Source of the DNA: Oscillospiraceae bacterium
Lineage (GTDB): Bacteria; Bacillota_A; Clostridia; Oscillospirales; Oscillospiraceae
Direction of reading: 5' to 3'
DNA: 21,317 bases
Assembly (NCBI GenBank): GCA_017627975.1
Contig: JAGAFT010000204.1
Coordinates: 1 to 21,317 of the forward strand
Made by a program: the position numbers and the translations under genes. The first letter of the stretch is position 1, and every line of letters starts with the position of its first letter. Under the pieces are notes generated by a model that saw nothing but the letters and a program-made list of their open reading frames with translations, ran no database searches and had not been told where the DNA came from. Below, one piece after another: positions 14,101-21,317 of this stretch.

Positions 14101-14861
14101 CACAGCACCTTGGACAGGAAGTCCTGCAGCCGCGGGTTTTGCGGATGATTGAAAATCGCATCCGGGCTTCCCTCTTCCAGAAGCTTTCCGTCCGCCATGA
14201 AGAGGATCCGGTTGCCCACTTCGCGGGCAAAGCCCATTTCGTGGGTCACCACCACCATGGTCATGCCCTCGCGGGCAAGCTCCCGCATGACATCAAGGAC
14301 CTCCCCGACCATTTCAGGGTCCAGGGCCGAGGTCGGCTCGTCAAAGAGCATCACATCCGGTTCCATCGCAAGGGCGCGCACAATGGCCACGCGCTGCTTC
14401 TGGCCGCCGGAGAGCTGGATCGGATAGGCGTCGGCGCGGTCCGCGAGTCCGACGCGTTCCAGAAGTTCCAGGGCCTTTTTCTCCGCCTCCGCCTGAGGGA
14501 CCCCTTTTACTTGGACCGGTGCCAGGACCATGTTCTGCAGGATCGTCATATGCGGGAAAAGGTTAAAATGCTGAAACACCATGCCCATCTTCTGCCGGTG
14601 CAGATCTATGTCCAGTTTCTTTCCGTCCGGGCCCGTTTTCTTCGTGATGTCCACGTTTTCAAAGACGATGCTTCCGGAAGTCGGAACCTCCAGGAGGTTC
14701 AGGGAGCGCAGAAAGGTAGATTTCCCCGAGCCGGAGGGGCCGATGACCACCATCACGTCGCCGCGGTTGATGTCCACCGTCACGCCGTCCAGGGCCTTGA
14801 TGCGGTCGCCCTTGTAGTATTTCTTCAGGTCCTTAACCTGGATCAGTTTATCGTTTGTCAC
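14100..14861 (-). CDS. Polar amino acid ABC importer ATPase (second cassette)
   Basis: A 253-residue GlnQ/ArtP-type ATPase with GTG start at 14861, overlapping the permease end by 14 bases, with GGAAG upstream. Intact Walker [10 protein letters not shown] (41-49), Q-loop [14 protein letters not shown], signature LSGGQKQR (150-157), Walker B VMLFDE (170-175), D-loop SALDPE and H-loop [12 protein letters not shown]. Compared with the first cassette ATPase it has an extra short loop, [19 protein letters not shown], before the Q-loop, and the two share the ending NPRLxDFLSKVL. The clear resemblance points to cassette duplication. It energises uptake through the permease at 14848-15549. Confidence 0.95.
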   Translation of the reverse strand: MTNDKLIQVKDLKKYYKGDRIKALDGVTVDINRGDVMVVIGPSGSGKSTFLRSLNLLEVPTSGSIVFENVDITKKTGPDGKKLDIDLHRQKMGMVFQHFNLFPHMTILQNMVLAPVQVKGVPQAEAEKKALELLERVGLADRADAYPIQLSGGQKQRVAIVRALAMEPDVMLFDEPTSALDPEMVGEVLDVMRELAREGMTMVVVTHEMGFAREVGNRILFMADGKLLEEGSPDAIFNHPQNPRLQDFLSKVL

Positions 14862-15549
14862 CGGCGCTCATCTTCCTTTCAAAATGTGCAATGATCTTGC
14901 TTGTCGGATAGGTCAGGCAGAAGTACAGTGCGGTGGCGATAATAAGCGCTTCCGCCATGCGATAGGTCGCGCCCTTCACCGCGTTTACCGCCGACATGAT
15001 GTCCTGAACCCCGATGGTATAGCAGATGGCCGACTCCTTGATGATGGTTACGAATTCATTGGCGATGGCCGGAAGAATGTTCTTGATCGCCTGGGGCAGG
15101 ATCACAAAGCGCATGGTCTTCACGCTCGAGAGGCCCAGGGACCGGGCCGCCTCCGTCTGGCCGATATCGATGGACTGGATGCCGGAGCGGATGATCTCGG
15201 ACAGATACGCGCCCGAGTTCAGCGACAGCGCCACCACCGCGGGGAAGAAGCGGTCAAAGCGGATGAATCCGAAGAGCTTGTAGCCCGGCAGGACCTTCAC
15301 GCCGTCAAACACCACATAGAAGATGACAAAGATCTGCACCACCATCGGCGTTGCGCGGAACAGCTCCACATAAACCGTGGCAATCGCCTTGAGGATTTTA
15401 GATCTGCCCATCCGGCAGACGGCCAGGAGCAAAGCCAGAATAAAACCGAAAATGACTGTCAGCGCAGAGAGCGACACCGTGCATACGACGCCCTGCAAAA
15501 ACAGCTTCCAGTATTCCAGCGCTTTTTGAAAACCTTGTACTGTAAGCAT
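14848..15549 (-). CDS. Polar amino acid ABC importer permease (second cassette)
   Basis: A HisM/GlnP-type permease of 233 residues. The start is the ATG at 15549, with GGAGA seven bases upstream; an in-frame codon at 15591 lies in the upstream hairpin and is unlikely. Hydrophobic segments at about 18-45, 55-80, 95-120, 150-180 and 195-215. The EAA loop is [21 protein letters not shown], followed by AIKNILP, and the FRATPMVVQ motif is typical of the HEQRo permease family. It closely resembles the first cassette permease, especially around [15 protein letters not shown] and ANExVTxxKES. The hairpin at 15591-15620 separates it from its binding-protein gene. Confidence 0.95.
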   Translation of the reverse strand: MLTVQGFQKALEYWKLFLQGVVCTVSLSALTVIFGFILALLLAVCRMGRSKILKAIATVYVELFRATPMVVQIFVIFYVVFDGVKVLPGYKLFGFIRFDRFFPAVVALSLNSGAYLSEIIRSGIQSIDIGQTEAARSLGLSSVKTMRFVILPQAIKNILPAIANEFVTIIKESAICYTIGVQDIMSAVNAVKGATYRMAEALIIATALYFCLTYPTSKIIAHFERKMSAGDKR

Positions 15550-15590
15550 AAAAAAATCTCCTCTGAAACCTTGTTTTTCTCTGAGGCGCA

Positions 15591-15620
15591 AAACCCCTCC
15601 GCCCGGTGGACGGAGGGTTT
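15591..15620 (-). terminator. Hairpin after the second binding-protein gene (partial terminator or mRNA end)
   Basis: Seven-base GC arms CCCTCCG (15595-15601) and CGGAGGG (15611-15617), extended by A/T pairs around one bulged C. On the minus strand it is followed by GTTTTGCG. It lies 21 bases after the binding-protein stop and 42 before the permease start, matching the hairpin in the first cassette. Confidence 0.6.
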
Positions 15621-15641
15621 TTGATCAGGTTCTGTACGGGA

Positions 15642-16544
15642 TCAGGCCGCTTCTGCCTCGGCCACCGCTTCGGCAATGGCCGCTTCCGCGTCTTCCGCAT
15701 CCAGCAGCCCTTCGTACTTGGCGCCGACAGACTGCTCATTGGCTTCGGCAACAAAGCTATCCATGGAACCGTCTTCCAGAGCCGCCTTCACCGCAAGGTT
15801 CACCGCCTCAAGGAGCCCGGCGTTGCCCTTTACCACGCCGACGGCAGAGCCTTCGGACTCATAGGGGACTTCCAGCACAACCGCGAGATCGGGGTAGTTG
15901 GCGGCATAGTTCTCGGCAACGGCAGTTTCGATGTAGGCGCCGTCCAGCTTTCCGCCCAGGAGCTCGGCAACAATGTCCGTCACCTTGACAAGGGCCACGA
16001 TGTCAGCCTCGGGAGAGTTGGTGTTGGCAAGGTCCATCTGGATGGAGCCGTTCTGGGCGCCGATGGAGTACTCCGCCTTGTTGGTGTCTTCCAGGCTCTT
16101 GAAGAGATCCTTGTTGGCCTGGGTGGTTACGAAGGACTGGCCCCCCTGATAATAGACCTCGGAGAAGTCCATCGCGTCCATGCGCTTCGGATCCGGAGAA
16201 AGGCCCGCCATGCCGAGATCCACGCCGCCGGAGGCCAGCTCGTTCAAAACGCCGTCAAAGTCCATCGGAATGATCTCCAGCTCAAGACCGAGATAGTCGG
16301 CGATGTAGCCCGCCAGGGCCACGTCGAAGCCGGCCAGGACAGGCTCGCCGTCCACGATGGCATAGAACTCATAGGGAGCGAAGTCCGGGCTGGTGGCAAC
16401 CGTGAGTTTGCCCTCCGTCACCGTCTCGAATTCCGGAAGTTCCGGCTTGGCATCGTCAGCCGCGAAGGCCGAACCGGCAGCCATCAGACTGAAGGCCATG
16501 GCAAAGGCCAGAATCAGGCCGAGCAGTTTTGCATATTTTTTCAT
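15642..16544 (-). CDS. Polar amino acid ABC importer substrate-binding protein (second cassette)
   Basis: Family 3 solute-binding protein, 300 residues from the ATG at 16544 (GAGGAAAG upstream; an in-frame ATG at 16565 would put extra acidic residues before the signal peptide). The signal peptide runs MKKYAKLLGLILAFAMAFSL to GSAFA, cleaved before ADDAKPELPEF; again there is no lipobox cysteine. Landmarks: KLTVATSPDFAPYEFYA, AGFDVALAGYIADYLGL, DLGMAGLSPDPKRMDAMDFSEVYYQGG and YSIGAQNGSIQMD. The C terminus is an Ala/Glu-rich tail (DAEDAEAAIAEAVAEAEAA). It is more diverged from the first cassette's binding protein than the permeases and ATPases are from each other, so the ligands may differ. Confidence 0.93.
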   Translation of the reverse strand: MKKYAKLLGLILAFAMAFSLMAAGSAFAADDAKPELPEFETVTEGKLTVATSPDFAPYEFYAIVDGEPVLAGFDVALAGYIADYLGLELEIIPMDFDGVLNELASGGVDLGMAGLSPDPKRMDAMDFSEVYYQGGQSFVTTQANKDLFKSLEDTNKAEYSIGAQNGSIQMDLANTNSPEADIVALVKVTDIVAELLGGKLDGAYIETAVAENYAANYPDLAVVLEVPYESEGSAVGVVKGNAGLLEAVNLAVKAALEDGSMDSFVAEANEQSVGAKYEGLLDAEDAEAAIAEAVAEAEAA

Positions 16545-16606
16545 TTCGCTTTCCTCTTCTTTCATCTGTAATCGATTCGAAACTGTCCCTCATCAGGACA
16601 TTGCGC

Positions 16607-16635
16607 ATCATAGCACTCCGGTTTCGGTTTGTCAA
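16607..16635 (-). promoter_or_regulatory. Promoter of the second importer cassette
   Basis: Minus strand TTGACA at 16630-16635, 17 bases, TATGAT at 16607-16612, giving a start near 16600 and a leader of about 55 nt. Confidence 0.85.
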
Positions 16636-16640
16636 GCATG

Positions 16641-16660
16641 TTCTGAAAAATTATTCAGAA
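16641..16660 (-). promoter_or_regulatory. ARG-box-like palindrome upstream of the second cassette promoter
   Basis: Inverted repeat TTCTGAA-N6-TTCAGAA. The core TGAAT-AATT-TTTCA (minus strand, 16657-16644) differs from TGAAT-wwww-ATTCA at one position. It begins just upstream of the -35. A further half-site pair TGAATATTCA at 16697-16706 lies about 40 bases upstream, so more than one hexamer contact is possible. Confidence 0.55.
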
Positions 16661-16720
16661 ATTAAGGAAATCTTTTGAAATATATGCAATTATTCGTGAA
16701 TATTCAGCCAATATGCGAAT

Positions 16721-16746
16721 AAACGGGAGCTTATGCTCCCGTTTTT
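16721..16746 (+). terminator. Hairpin terminator-like element between the GH3 gene and the second cassette
   Basis: Ten-base arms AAACGGGAGC (16721-16730) and GCTCCCGTTT (16735-16744) with loop TTAT. The better T run is on the plus strand (GTTTTTG), but the minus strand reads CCCGTTTATTCG and could end the GH3 transcript, the only transcript expected to reach it. A smaller hairpin, GCCGAC-N4-GTCGGC at 16786-16801, follows the GH3 stop directly. Confidence 0.6.
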
Positions 16747-16801
16747 GATGTTTTTTCATTTTTGCTTCAGAATTTCGACTGAAAGGCCGACCTCCGTCGG
16801 C

Positions 16802-19279
16802 TTACTGCTCCGTTCCGGCCGATTGCAGCTCCCGGATTTTCCGGATCACCCGGCTGACGTTTTTCCGAAGCCGCTCTTCGCTCAGCACGCCGCGCTCCAG
16901 GGCTTTGCGCATCTGGTCCGCGTCGCCCCTGCTTCCCGGCATGAAGAGGTCCCCGCCCGCGGCCGCGACCCGGCCGGCGTTGGCAATGGGGTATATTGAA
17001 CGCTTGTTCGTCACGCCGGTCACGACCCAGTCGGTCATGACGATACCCTGATAGCCGAATTCGTTGCGCAGGATCCGGCGGATCAGGCCCTCATGCTCGG
17101 AGGTGTGGCAGCCGTTTAAAAGGTTATACGAGGTCATCAGGGCGTGAGGCCGGGCCTCACGGACACAGATCTCGAAGCCCTTGAGATAGATCTCGCGCAT
17201 GGCGCGCTCGCTGACGATGCTGTTGTTGTTATAGCGGTTATATTCCTGGTTGTTTGCGGCATAGTGCTTGACGGTGGTGCCTCTCCCGGGATGGGCCTGG
17301 ACGCCCAGGGTGAGCGCCGCGGCGAAAACGCCGCTCAGAAGCGGATCCTCGGAAAAGTACTCGAAGTTCCGGCCGCAGCGGATGCTCCGGTGGATGTTCA
17401 GCGCGGGCGCGAGCCACAGGTCCACGTTCATCCGCTCCATCTCGTCGCCGACGATGTCTCCGCACTGCCGGGCAAAGTCCGGGTTCCAGCTCTGGGCCAG
17501 GGCGGTTCCGATGGGGATCGCGGTGGTGTACTGGTGCCGGATCTCGGCCTCCGGGGCCGGCTTCTTCCCGCCCAGTCTGGAGAGCAGCCACTTCGCCGGC
17601 TTCGGCATGAAGTCCTGCATGGACTCAAGTGAAGACCCGCCCACCGCCTCGGGGCCCTTGTCTCCCATGACATAGTCACGGCTCAGGCGCAGGCCGGCAG
17701 GGCCGTCGGCCATCACCAGGGGCTTAAGGCCGAGTTCCTTCGTGAGGGCGCAGGTCTCGCCCGCCGCGCCGGCGACCGCGAAGCTTGCCGTGCCCACCAC
17801 GGCGGCGAAGCCGTTTTTCGGGTCGTATGCCCCGAGGGACATCTGAATCAGCTGTTCCGTGCTCATGCCGCGGACCGCTTCATCGATTTCGCTCTCATCG
17901 CGGTCCTCCACCGTTTCCGTCGGGATTGCGCCGGGCTCCACCGTAAGGATCGGCACATCCGGCGCAAACATGTCGATGCGCTCAAGCGTCGGCTTCCAGT
18001 CGGCAAAGTCCGCGACACCGCAGACGTTTGCCGTTTTTTTCGTGACGACCTCCTGCTCCAGGCGCAGGCGGACAATCGGTTTCGTATCGTCGGAGCTTGT
18101 CCCGAGGCGAAGGAAGTAGTCCCCCTTCTCCAGCACCCAGCAGGCACGTCGGCTGTCATAGGACGCGAGGTCCGAAAGACGCAGGGCCATGTTGACGCTC
18201 CCCGTCTCCCCGGGGGCAAGAAGCGCGGTCTTCCCAAAGGCCGCAAGGCACTGGAACGGCTGGTCCAGCTTCACTTCCGGCTTGGACACATAGATCTGGA
18301 CCGTTTCCTTGCCGGACACGGCCCCTGTATTTTTCACCTCGGCCGTCACCGTGACCGTCTCGCCGTCGAGGGCCGCTTTTTCCCCGCTCACCTCGAACGT
18401 GGTATAGGACAGGCCGAAGCCGAAGGGGAACATCGGCGTCACGCCGGCGGAGTCAAAGTAGCGGTAGCCGACATAGATGCCCTCTTTGTAGCGCGTCTCG
18501 TTCATGTCGCCGAAGTCCCCGACGGTGGGATAGTCGCCGAAGGCGGCCCAGGTGGTCGCGAGCTTGCCGGAGGGATTGGCCTTTCCCAGCAGGATGTCGG
18601 CAAGCACATGTCCCGTCTCCACACCGAGCTGGGACAGGAGCAGGATGTTCCCGACCTCGCCCAGCACCGGCGACAGGTCCACCGGTCCGCCCACGTTCAG
18701 CACCAGAAGGAACTTTTCGAATTCCTTCTGCAGGCGGAGGATATCGCGGACTTCCGTATTGGTCAGGGCGATGTCCCCGGGGATATTCTCCCGGTCATTC
18801 CCCTCCCCCGAGGTCCGGGCAAGCACGTATACGGCGGCCGCACCGCTCCCTTCCAGGGGCAGATCGTATTCCGGCTCCGGCATGACCGCCCCCATGCCCT
18901 CGATGATGGCGTTGGTGTGGTTTCGTCTCGCCCGGGCCCGGATCTCGCGGACGAAGTCTTTTTTTGCCTCCGCGCGCACCGCGTCATAGGCGTCCAGCCA
19001 GCCCGCGGTGGTCAGGCGGAAGCCCGCGGCCTTCAGGCCATCCTCCACGGTGACAAAATAGCGGGAGTTCACCTCGCCGGAGCCCGTGCCGCCCTTCACC
19101 GTCCGTCTGGCCCCGCTTCCAAAGAGCGCAAGATCCCCGGCCTCAGTGAGGGTGAAGCTTCCGTCCGTCTTCAGCAGCACCGTGCATTCCGCGAGAGACG
19201 CGCGAAGCGTCTCGATATGTTTCCGTTCGTAATCCTGCAGCTGGCTGCCGAATCCATTGAAATCCGTCGTTTGTTCCAT
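16802..19279 (-). CDS. Glycoside hydrolase family 3 beta-glucosidase with inverted domain order
   Basis: An 825-residue GH3 enzyme, probably a cytoplasmic beta-glucosidase or related beta-glycosidase (no signal peptide). The usual C-terminal alpha/beta sandwich comes first (about 25-270, with LFGSGARRTVKGGTGSGEVN and NPSGKLATTWA), then MFPFGFGLSYTTFEVSG, a fibronectin-III-like domain (about 300-400, VTVTAEVKNTGAVSGKETVQIYVS), and last the (beta/alpha)8-type domain (about 455-825). That domain holds MADGPAGLRL, RCGRNFEYFSEDP, TTVKHYAANNQE and GIVMTDW, whose Asp750 is the predicted nucleophile. This order is known from Butyrivibrio and Ruminococcus beta-glucosidases. It starts 17 bases after the CLC gene with GGAGGCAGAC before ATG, so the two are co-transcribed. 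Confidence 0.93.
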   Translation of the reverse strand: MEQTTDFNGFGSQLQDYERKHIETLRASLAECTVLLKTDGSFTLTEAGDLALFGSGARRTVKGGTGSGEVNSRYFVTVEDGLKAAGFRLTTAGWLDAYDAVRAEAKKDFVREIRARARRNHTNAIIEGMGAVMPEPEYDLPLEGSGAAAVYVLARTSGEGNDRENIPGDIALTNTEVRDILRLQKEFEKFLLVLNVGGPVDLSPVLGEVGNILLLSQLGVETGHVLADILLGKANPSGKLATTWAAFGDYPTVGDFGDMNETRYKEGIYVGYRYFDSAGVTPMFPFGFGLSYTTFEVSGEKAALDGETVTVTAEVKNTGAVSGKETVQIYVSKPEVKLDQPFQCLAAFGKTALLAPGETGSVNMALRLSDLASYDSRRACWVLEKGDYFLRLGTSSDDTKPIVRLRLEQEVVTKKTANVCGVADFADWKPTLERIDMFAPDVPILTVEPGAIPTETVEDRDESEIDEAVRGMSTEQLIQMSLGAYDPKNGFAAVVGTASFAVAGAAGETCALTKELGLKPLVMADGPAGLRLSRDYVMGDKGPEAVGGSSLESMQDFMPKPAKWLLSRLGGKKPAPEAEIRHQYTTAIPIGTALAQSWNPDFARQCGDIVGDEMERMNVDLWLAPALNIHRSIRCGRNFEYFSEDPLLSGVFAAALTLGVQAHPGRGTTVKHYAANNQEYNRYNNNSIVSERAMREIYLKGFEICVREARPHALMTSYNLLNGCHTSEHEGLIRRILRNEFGYQGIVMTDWVVTGVTNKRSIYPIANAGRVAAAGGDLFMPGSRGDADQMRKALERGVLSEERLRKNVSRVIRKIRELQSAGTEQ

Positions 19280-19296
19280 GTCTGCCTCCGTTGTCG

Positions 19297-20619
19297 TCAG
19301 CGATATTTTTCTTCCATCGGGGTGTGCTGGCCCTCGTGATGGGCATTGGTGTGTACATCGATGTACTGGGCCTTCAGCTTGTCATAAAGGATACGCTGGC
19401 TGGAATACAGCCCGTCATAGCCGGACAGCACGTAGCTCAGCGCACAGGCGAGGGCATAGTACAGCAGGCCGTCTGCTCCGAAAAGCTCCACCGCGAGGAA
19501 GGTGGAGGCAAGAGGACAGTTCACCGCGCCGCAGAACACAGCAATCAGCCCGACAGAGGCCGCAAAGCCCGCCGGAATTCCCAGCAGCGGTCCGACCGCA
19601 CAGCCGAAGGTTGCGCCGATAAAGAAGCTTGGCACCACTTCGCCGCCCTTGAAACCCGCGGCCAGAGTGATACAGGTGAACAGTATTTTCAGCAGGAAGG
19701 CTGTCGGAACCGCGCTGCCGTCCTCCACAGCCCGACGGATCACTTCGCCTCCCGCCCCGTTATACTCCCCGGAAGGAAACAGAGCCGAAAGGCCGATCAG
19801 CAGAGCCGCACCCGCCAGGATGCGAGCCCATTCCTTCGGCAGCAGCTTCTGCATCCCGTGCTCCGTCCGGTGCAGCACTTCACAGAACAGGCTGGAGACC
19901 CAGGCGCTCAGCGCCGCGAGCGCGGATACCCTCAGCAGCATGACAAACTCCAGCGTCGGCGCAGTCACGGCAAAGCGGGTGGGCGTAACACCGGCCAGGA
20001 GCGAGATGGCATAGGCCGTAAGCGAGGCCACCAGGCAGGGAATCAGCGCCACGTGGTACAGCAGCCCCACACTGATGACCGCCATGGCAAAGACGGTCGC
20101 CGCCATCGGCGTGCCGAAGAGAGCCGCGAAGAAGGCCGCCATTCCGGTCATCGTCGCCGTACGGCGGTCCCGATCGTCCAGGTGCAGAAGCTTTCCGATT
20201 TCAAAGCCGATCGTGCCGCCCATCTGCAGCGCGGCGCCCTCACGTCCGGAGGAACCGCCGCAGAGATGGGTCAGCAGCGTAGAGAAAAAAATAGCCGGAA
20301 TCAGTGCAATTTTCAGGCCGTTGCCCGTCTGCACCTCCCGGATGATGCTGTTGGTGCTCTGTCCGTCCACCCGGAACATATGGTACAGGCCCACGATCCC
20401 GAGTCCTGCCAGCGGCAGGCAGTACAGAAGCCAGCGGTACTGCATGCGCAGGGCGGTAACATAGTCCACGCCCAGATGAAACGCGGTGCCCAGCAGGCCG
20501 CAGAGCACCCCGACGATCACGGAGGTCAGCATCCACTTGCCGAGCGCACCGGCATAAAGAAGCGCCCGCGCAATCTGGGTTTCCAGCTGCGCTTCCAAAA
20601 GCTGCAGTTTCAGTTTCAT
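19297..20619 (-). CDS. CLC family anion channel/antiporter, possibly fluoride-type
   Basis: A 440-residue CLC membrane protein with about ten or more hydrophobic segments. Filter regions are visible: GQSTNSIIREV (about 86-96) in place of the usual GSGIP, GSSGREGAALQMG (about 122-134, gating Glu127) and GFKGGEVVPSFFIGA (about 322-336). GREG followed by Ala rather than Pro, and a GGEV-x-P form instead of G-x-F-x-P, recall the CLC-F fluoride/proton antiporter clade as I remember it. A plain chloride transporter cannot be excluded. There are no cytoplasmic CBS domains, and the C terminus is a short His-rich tail (HTNAHHEGQHT). The ATG overlaps the TcdA stop (ATGA). No fluoride riboswitch can be looked for because the operon start lies outside the window. 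Confidence 0.88.
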   Translation of the reverse strand: MKLKLQLLEAQLETQIARALLYAGALGKWMLTSVIVGVLCGLLGTAFHLGVDYVTALRMQYRWLLYCLPLAGLGIVGLYHMFRVDGQSTNSIIREVQTGNGLKIALIPAIFFSTLLTHLCGGSSGREGAALQMGGTIGFEIGKLLHLDDRDRRTATMTGMAAFFAALFGTPMAATVFAMAVISVGLLYHVALIPCLVASLTAYAISLLAGVTPTRFAVTAPTLEFVMLLRVSALAALSAWVSSLFCEVLHRTEHGMQKLLPKEWARILAGAALLIGLSALFPSGEYNGAGGEVIRRAVEDGSAVPTAFLLKILFTCITLAAGFKGGEVVPSFFIGATFGCAVGPLLGIPAGFAASVGLIAVFCGAVNCPLASTFLAVELFGADGLLYYALACALSYVLSGYDGLYSSQRILYDKLKAQYIDVHTNAHHEGQHTPMEEKYR

Positions 20620-21317
20620 GGCAGACAGACTCTCCGTTCCTCTGTAAGTTCATTCACCACTTCGGCCGCAAGGAGCAGGCCGGCCGCCCCCGGGACAAAG
20701 GCGGTGGATCCGGGCGTCACCCGTTTTTTCCCGTACCGGCTTTCCTCCGGCTCCGGACAATCGGTCTCCGTCTCCTCCGCTTCGGCGCTCCGCGGTGTCA
20801 GCGGTGGCTCTTTTGAGTAAACCACCTTCAGGCGGGCAATCCCGCGCTTCCGCGCTTCCTTGCGCATGATGCGGGCCAGCGGGCACTCCGTGGTCTCATA
20901 GAGGTCCGCAACCTCCAGGCGGTCGGGGTGCAGCTTGTTCCCGGTCCCCATGGCCGAGATGATCGGCACGTTTGCCTCCTGTGCCTTTTCGGCGAGCAGG
21001 AGCTTTGCCGTCACCGTGTCCACCGCGTCCACCACGTAGTCGTAGTCACGAAAGTCGAATTCCCCCGCCGTTTCCGGCAGGAAGAAGGTCTGATATGTCC
21101 GGACCGTACAGTCCGGATTGATGTCCCGGATCCGCTCGGCGGCGACCTCGACCTTCAGGCGGCCGAGGCTCGAACGGGTGGCGATGATCTGGCGGTTCAG
21201 GTTCGAGAAACTGACCCGGTCGTGGTCGACAAGGTCCAGCGCCCCGATGCCCGAGCGGGCCAGGGCTTCCACCGCATAGCCGCCCACGCCGCCGATGCCG
21301 AAAACCGCGACCCGGGC
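20616..21317 (-). CDS. tcdA: TcdA-like tRNA threonylcarbamoyladenosine dehydratase, 5' end cut by window
   Basis: The last 233 residues of a ThiF/E1-like, ATP-dependent enzyme that cyclises t6A to ct6A in tRNA. The visible frame starts at the right edge with the nucleotide-binding loop VAVFGIGGVGGYAVEALARSG, followed by DLVDHDRVSFSNLNRQI, DYVVDAVDTVTAKLLL, GTGNKLHP and ADLYETTECPLARIMRKEARKRGI, the last a distinguishing stretch of TcdA/CsdL over ThiF, MoeB and HesA. Two CxxC zinc motifs are not seen, in line with TcdA. An in-frame GTG at 21287 is not the start, because the glycine-rich loop lies upstream. An ATGA overlap couples it to the CLC gene. Confidence 0.88.
   Translation of the reverse strand, partial: ARVAVFGIGGVGGYAVEALARSGIGALDLVDHDRVSFSNLNRQIIATRSSLGRLKVEVAAERIRDINPDCTVRTYQTFFLPETAGEFDFRDYDYVVDAVDTVTAKLLLAEKAQEANVPIISAMGTGNKLHPDRLEVADLYETTECPLARIMRKEARKRGIARLKVVYSKEPPLTPRSAEAEETETDCPEPEESRYGKKRVTPGSTAFVPGAAGLLLAAEVVNELTEERRVCLP

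Noticed and set aside
12631..14148. Long open frame on the plus strand opposite the M20 gene (about 505 codons)
   Set aside because: It is antisense to a gene with intact zinc motifs. Its translation is rich in His, Gly, Arg and Asp without domain logic, as expected for the reverse frame of a GC-rich gene.
19291..20820. Long open frame on the plus strand opposite the CLC gene (about 509 codons)
   Set aside because: Shadow of the CLC and TcdA genes; Arg/Gln/His-rich without recognisable motifs, whereas the minus strand has clear CLC filter motifs.

Overview
This window looks like the chromosome of a moderately high-GC Firmicute of the class Clostridia (Lachnospiraceae/Oscillospiraceae type). 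The evidence is a rimP-nusA-ylxR-ylxQ cluster, good AGGAGG-type ribosome binding sites with GTG and TTG starts, sigma-A promoters of the TTGACA-N17-TATAAT type, a perfect CIRCE element, AhrC/ArgR-type ARG boxes, and a beta-glucosidase with the inverted GH3 domain order known from rumen and gut Clostridia. The genus cannot be named from this sequence. I support twenty genes, nineteen on the minus strand and one (a LOG family gene) on the plus strand. The genes at both ends are cut by the window. No gene-free stretch reaches 300 bases, and I see no rRNA, tRNA, CRISPR array, transposase or origin.

Layout. 1-2189: the translation/transcription operon rimP-nusA-ylxR-ylxQ (infB expected beyond the edge), with a promoter and an intrinsic terminator inside its leader. 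2208-4567: an AT-richer island of two unrecognised secreted proteins, bracketed by two near-identical GC-rich palindromes. 4583-7477: a VanY-type D,D-carboxypeptidase, a TatD nuclease and a membrane-anchored protein with TPR-like helices, two of them with a clear promoter of their own. 7491-8210: an Hsp20 chaperone under a HrcA/CIRCE-type promoter.

8229-16706 is the most coherent block. It holds two paralogous polar amino acid ABC importers, each ordered binding protein, permease, ATPase, then an enzyme. The first ends in an alanine-racemase family protein and the second in an M20 amidohydrolase. Both promoters carry ARG-box-like palindromes, so both are probably arginine-responsive. Each binding-protein gene is followed by a strong hairpin, which would favour binding protein over membrane components. 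Both binding proteins have signal peptides without a lipobox cysteine. The LOG gene lies between the two importers, reading the other way.

16802-21317: a tightly packed run of a TcdA-like dehydratase (5' end outside the window), a CLC anion transporter with fluoride-clade-like filter motifs, and a cytosolic inverted-domain GH3 glycosidase. The best candidates for something undescribed are the paired ARG-box importer-plus-enzyme cassettes and the palindrome-flanked secreted-protein island. The rimP leader terminator is a good regulatory target.
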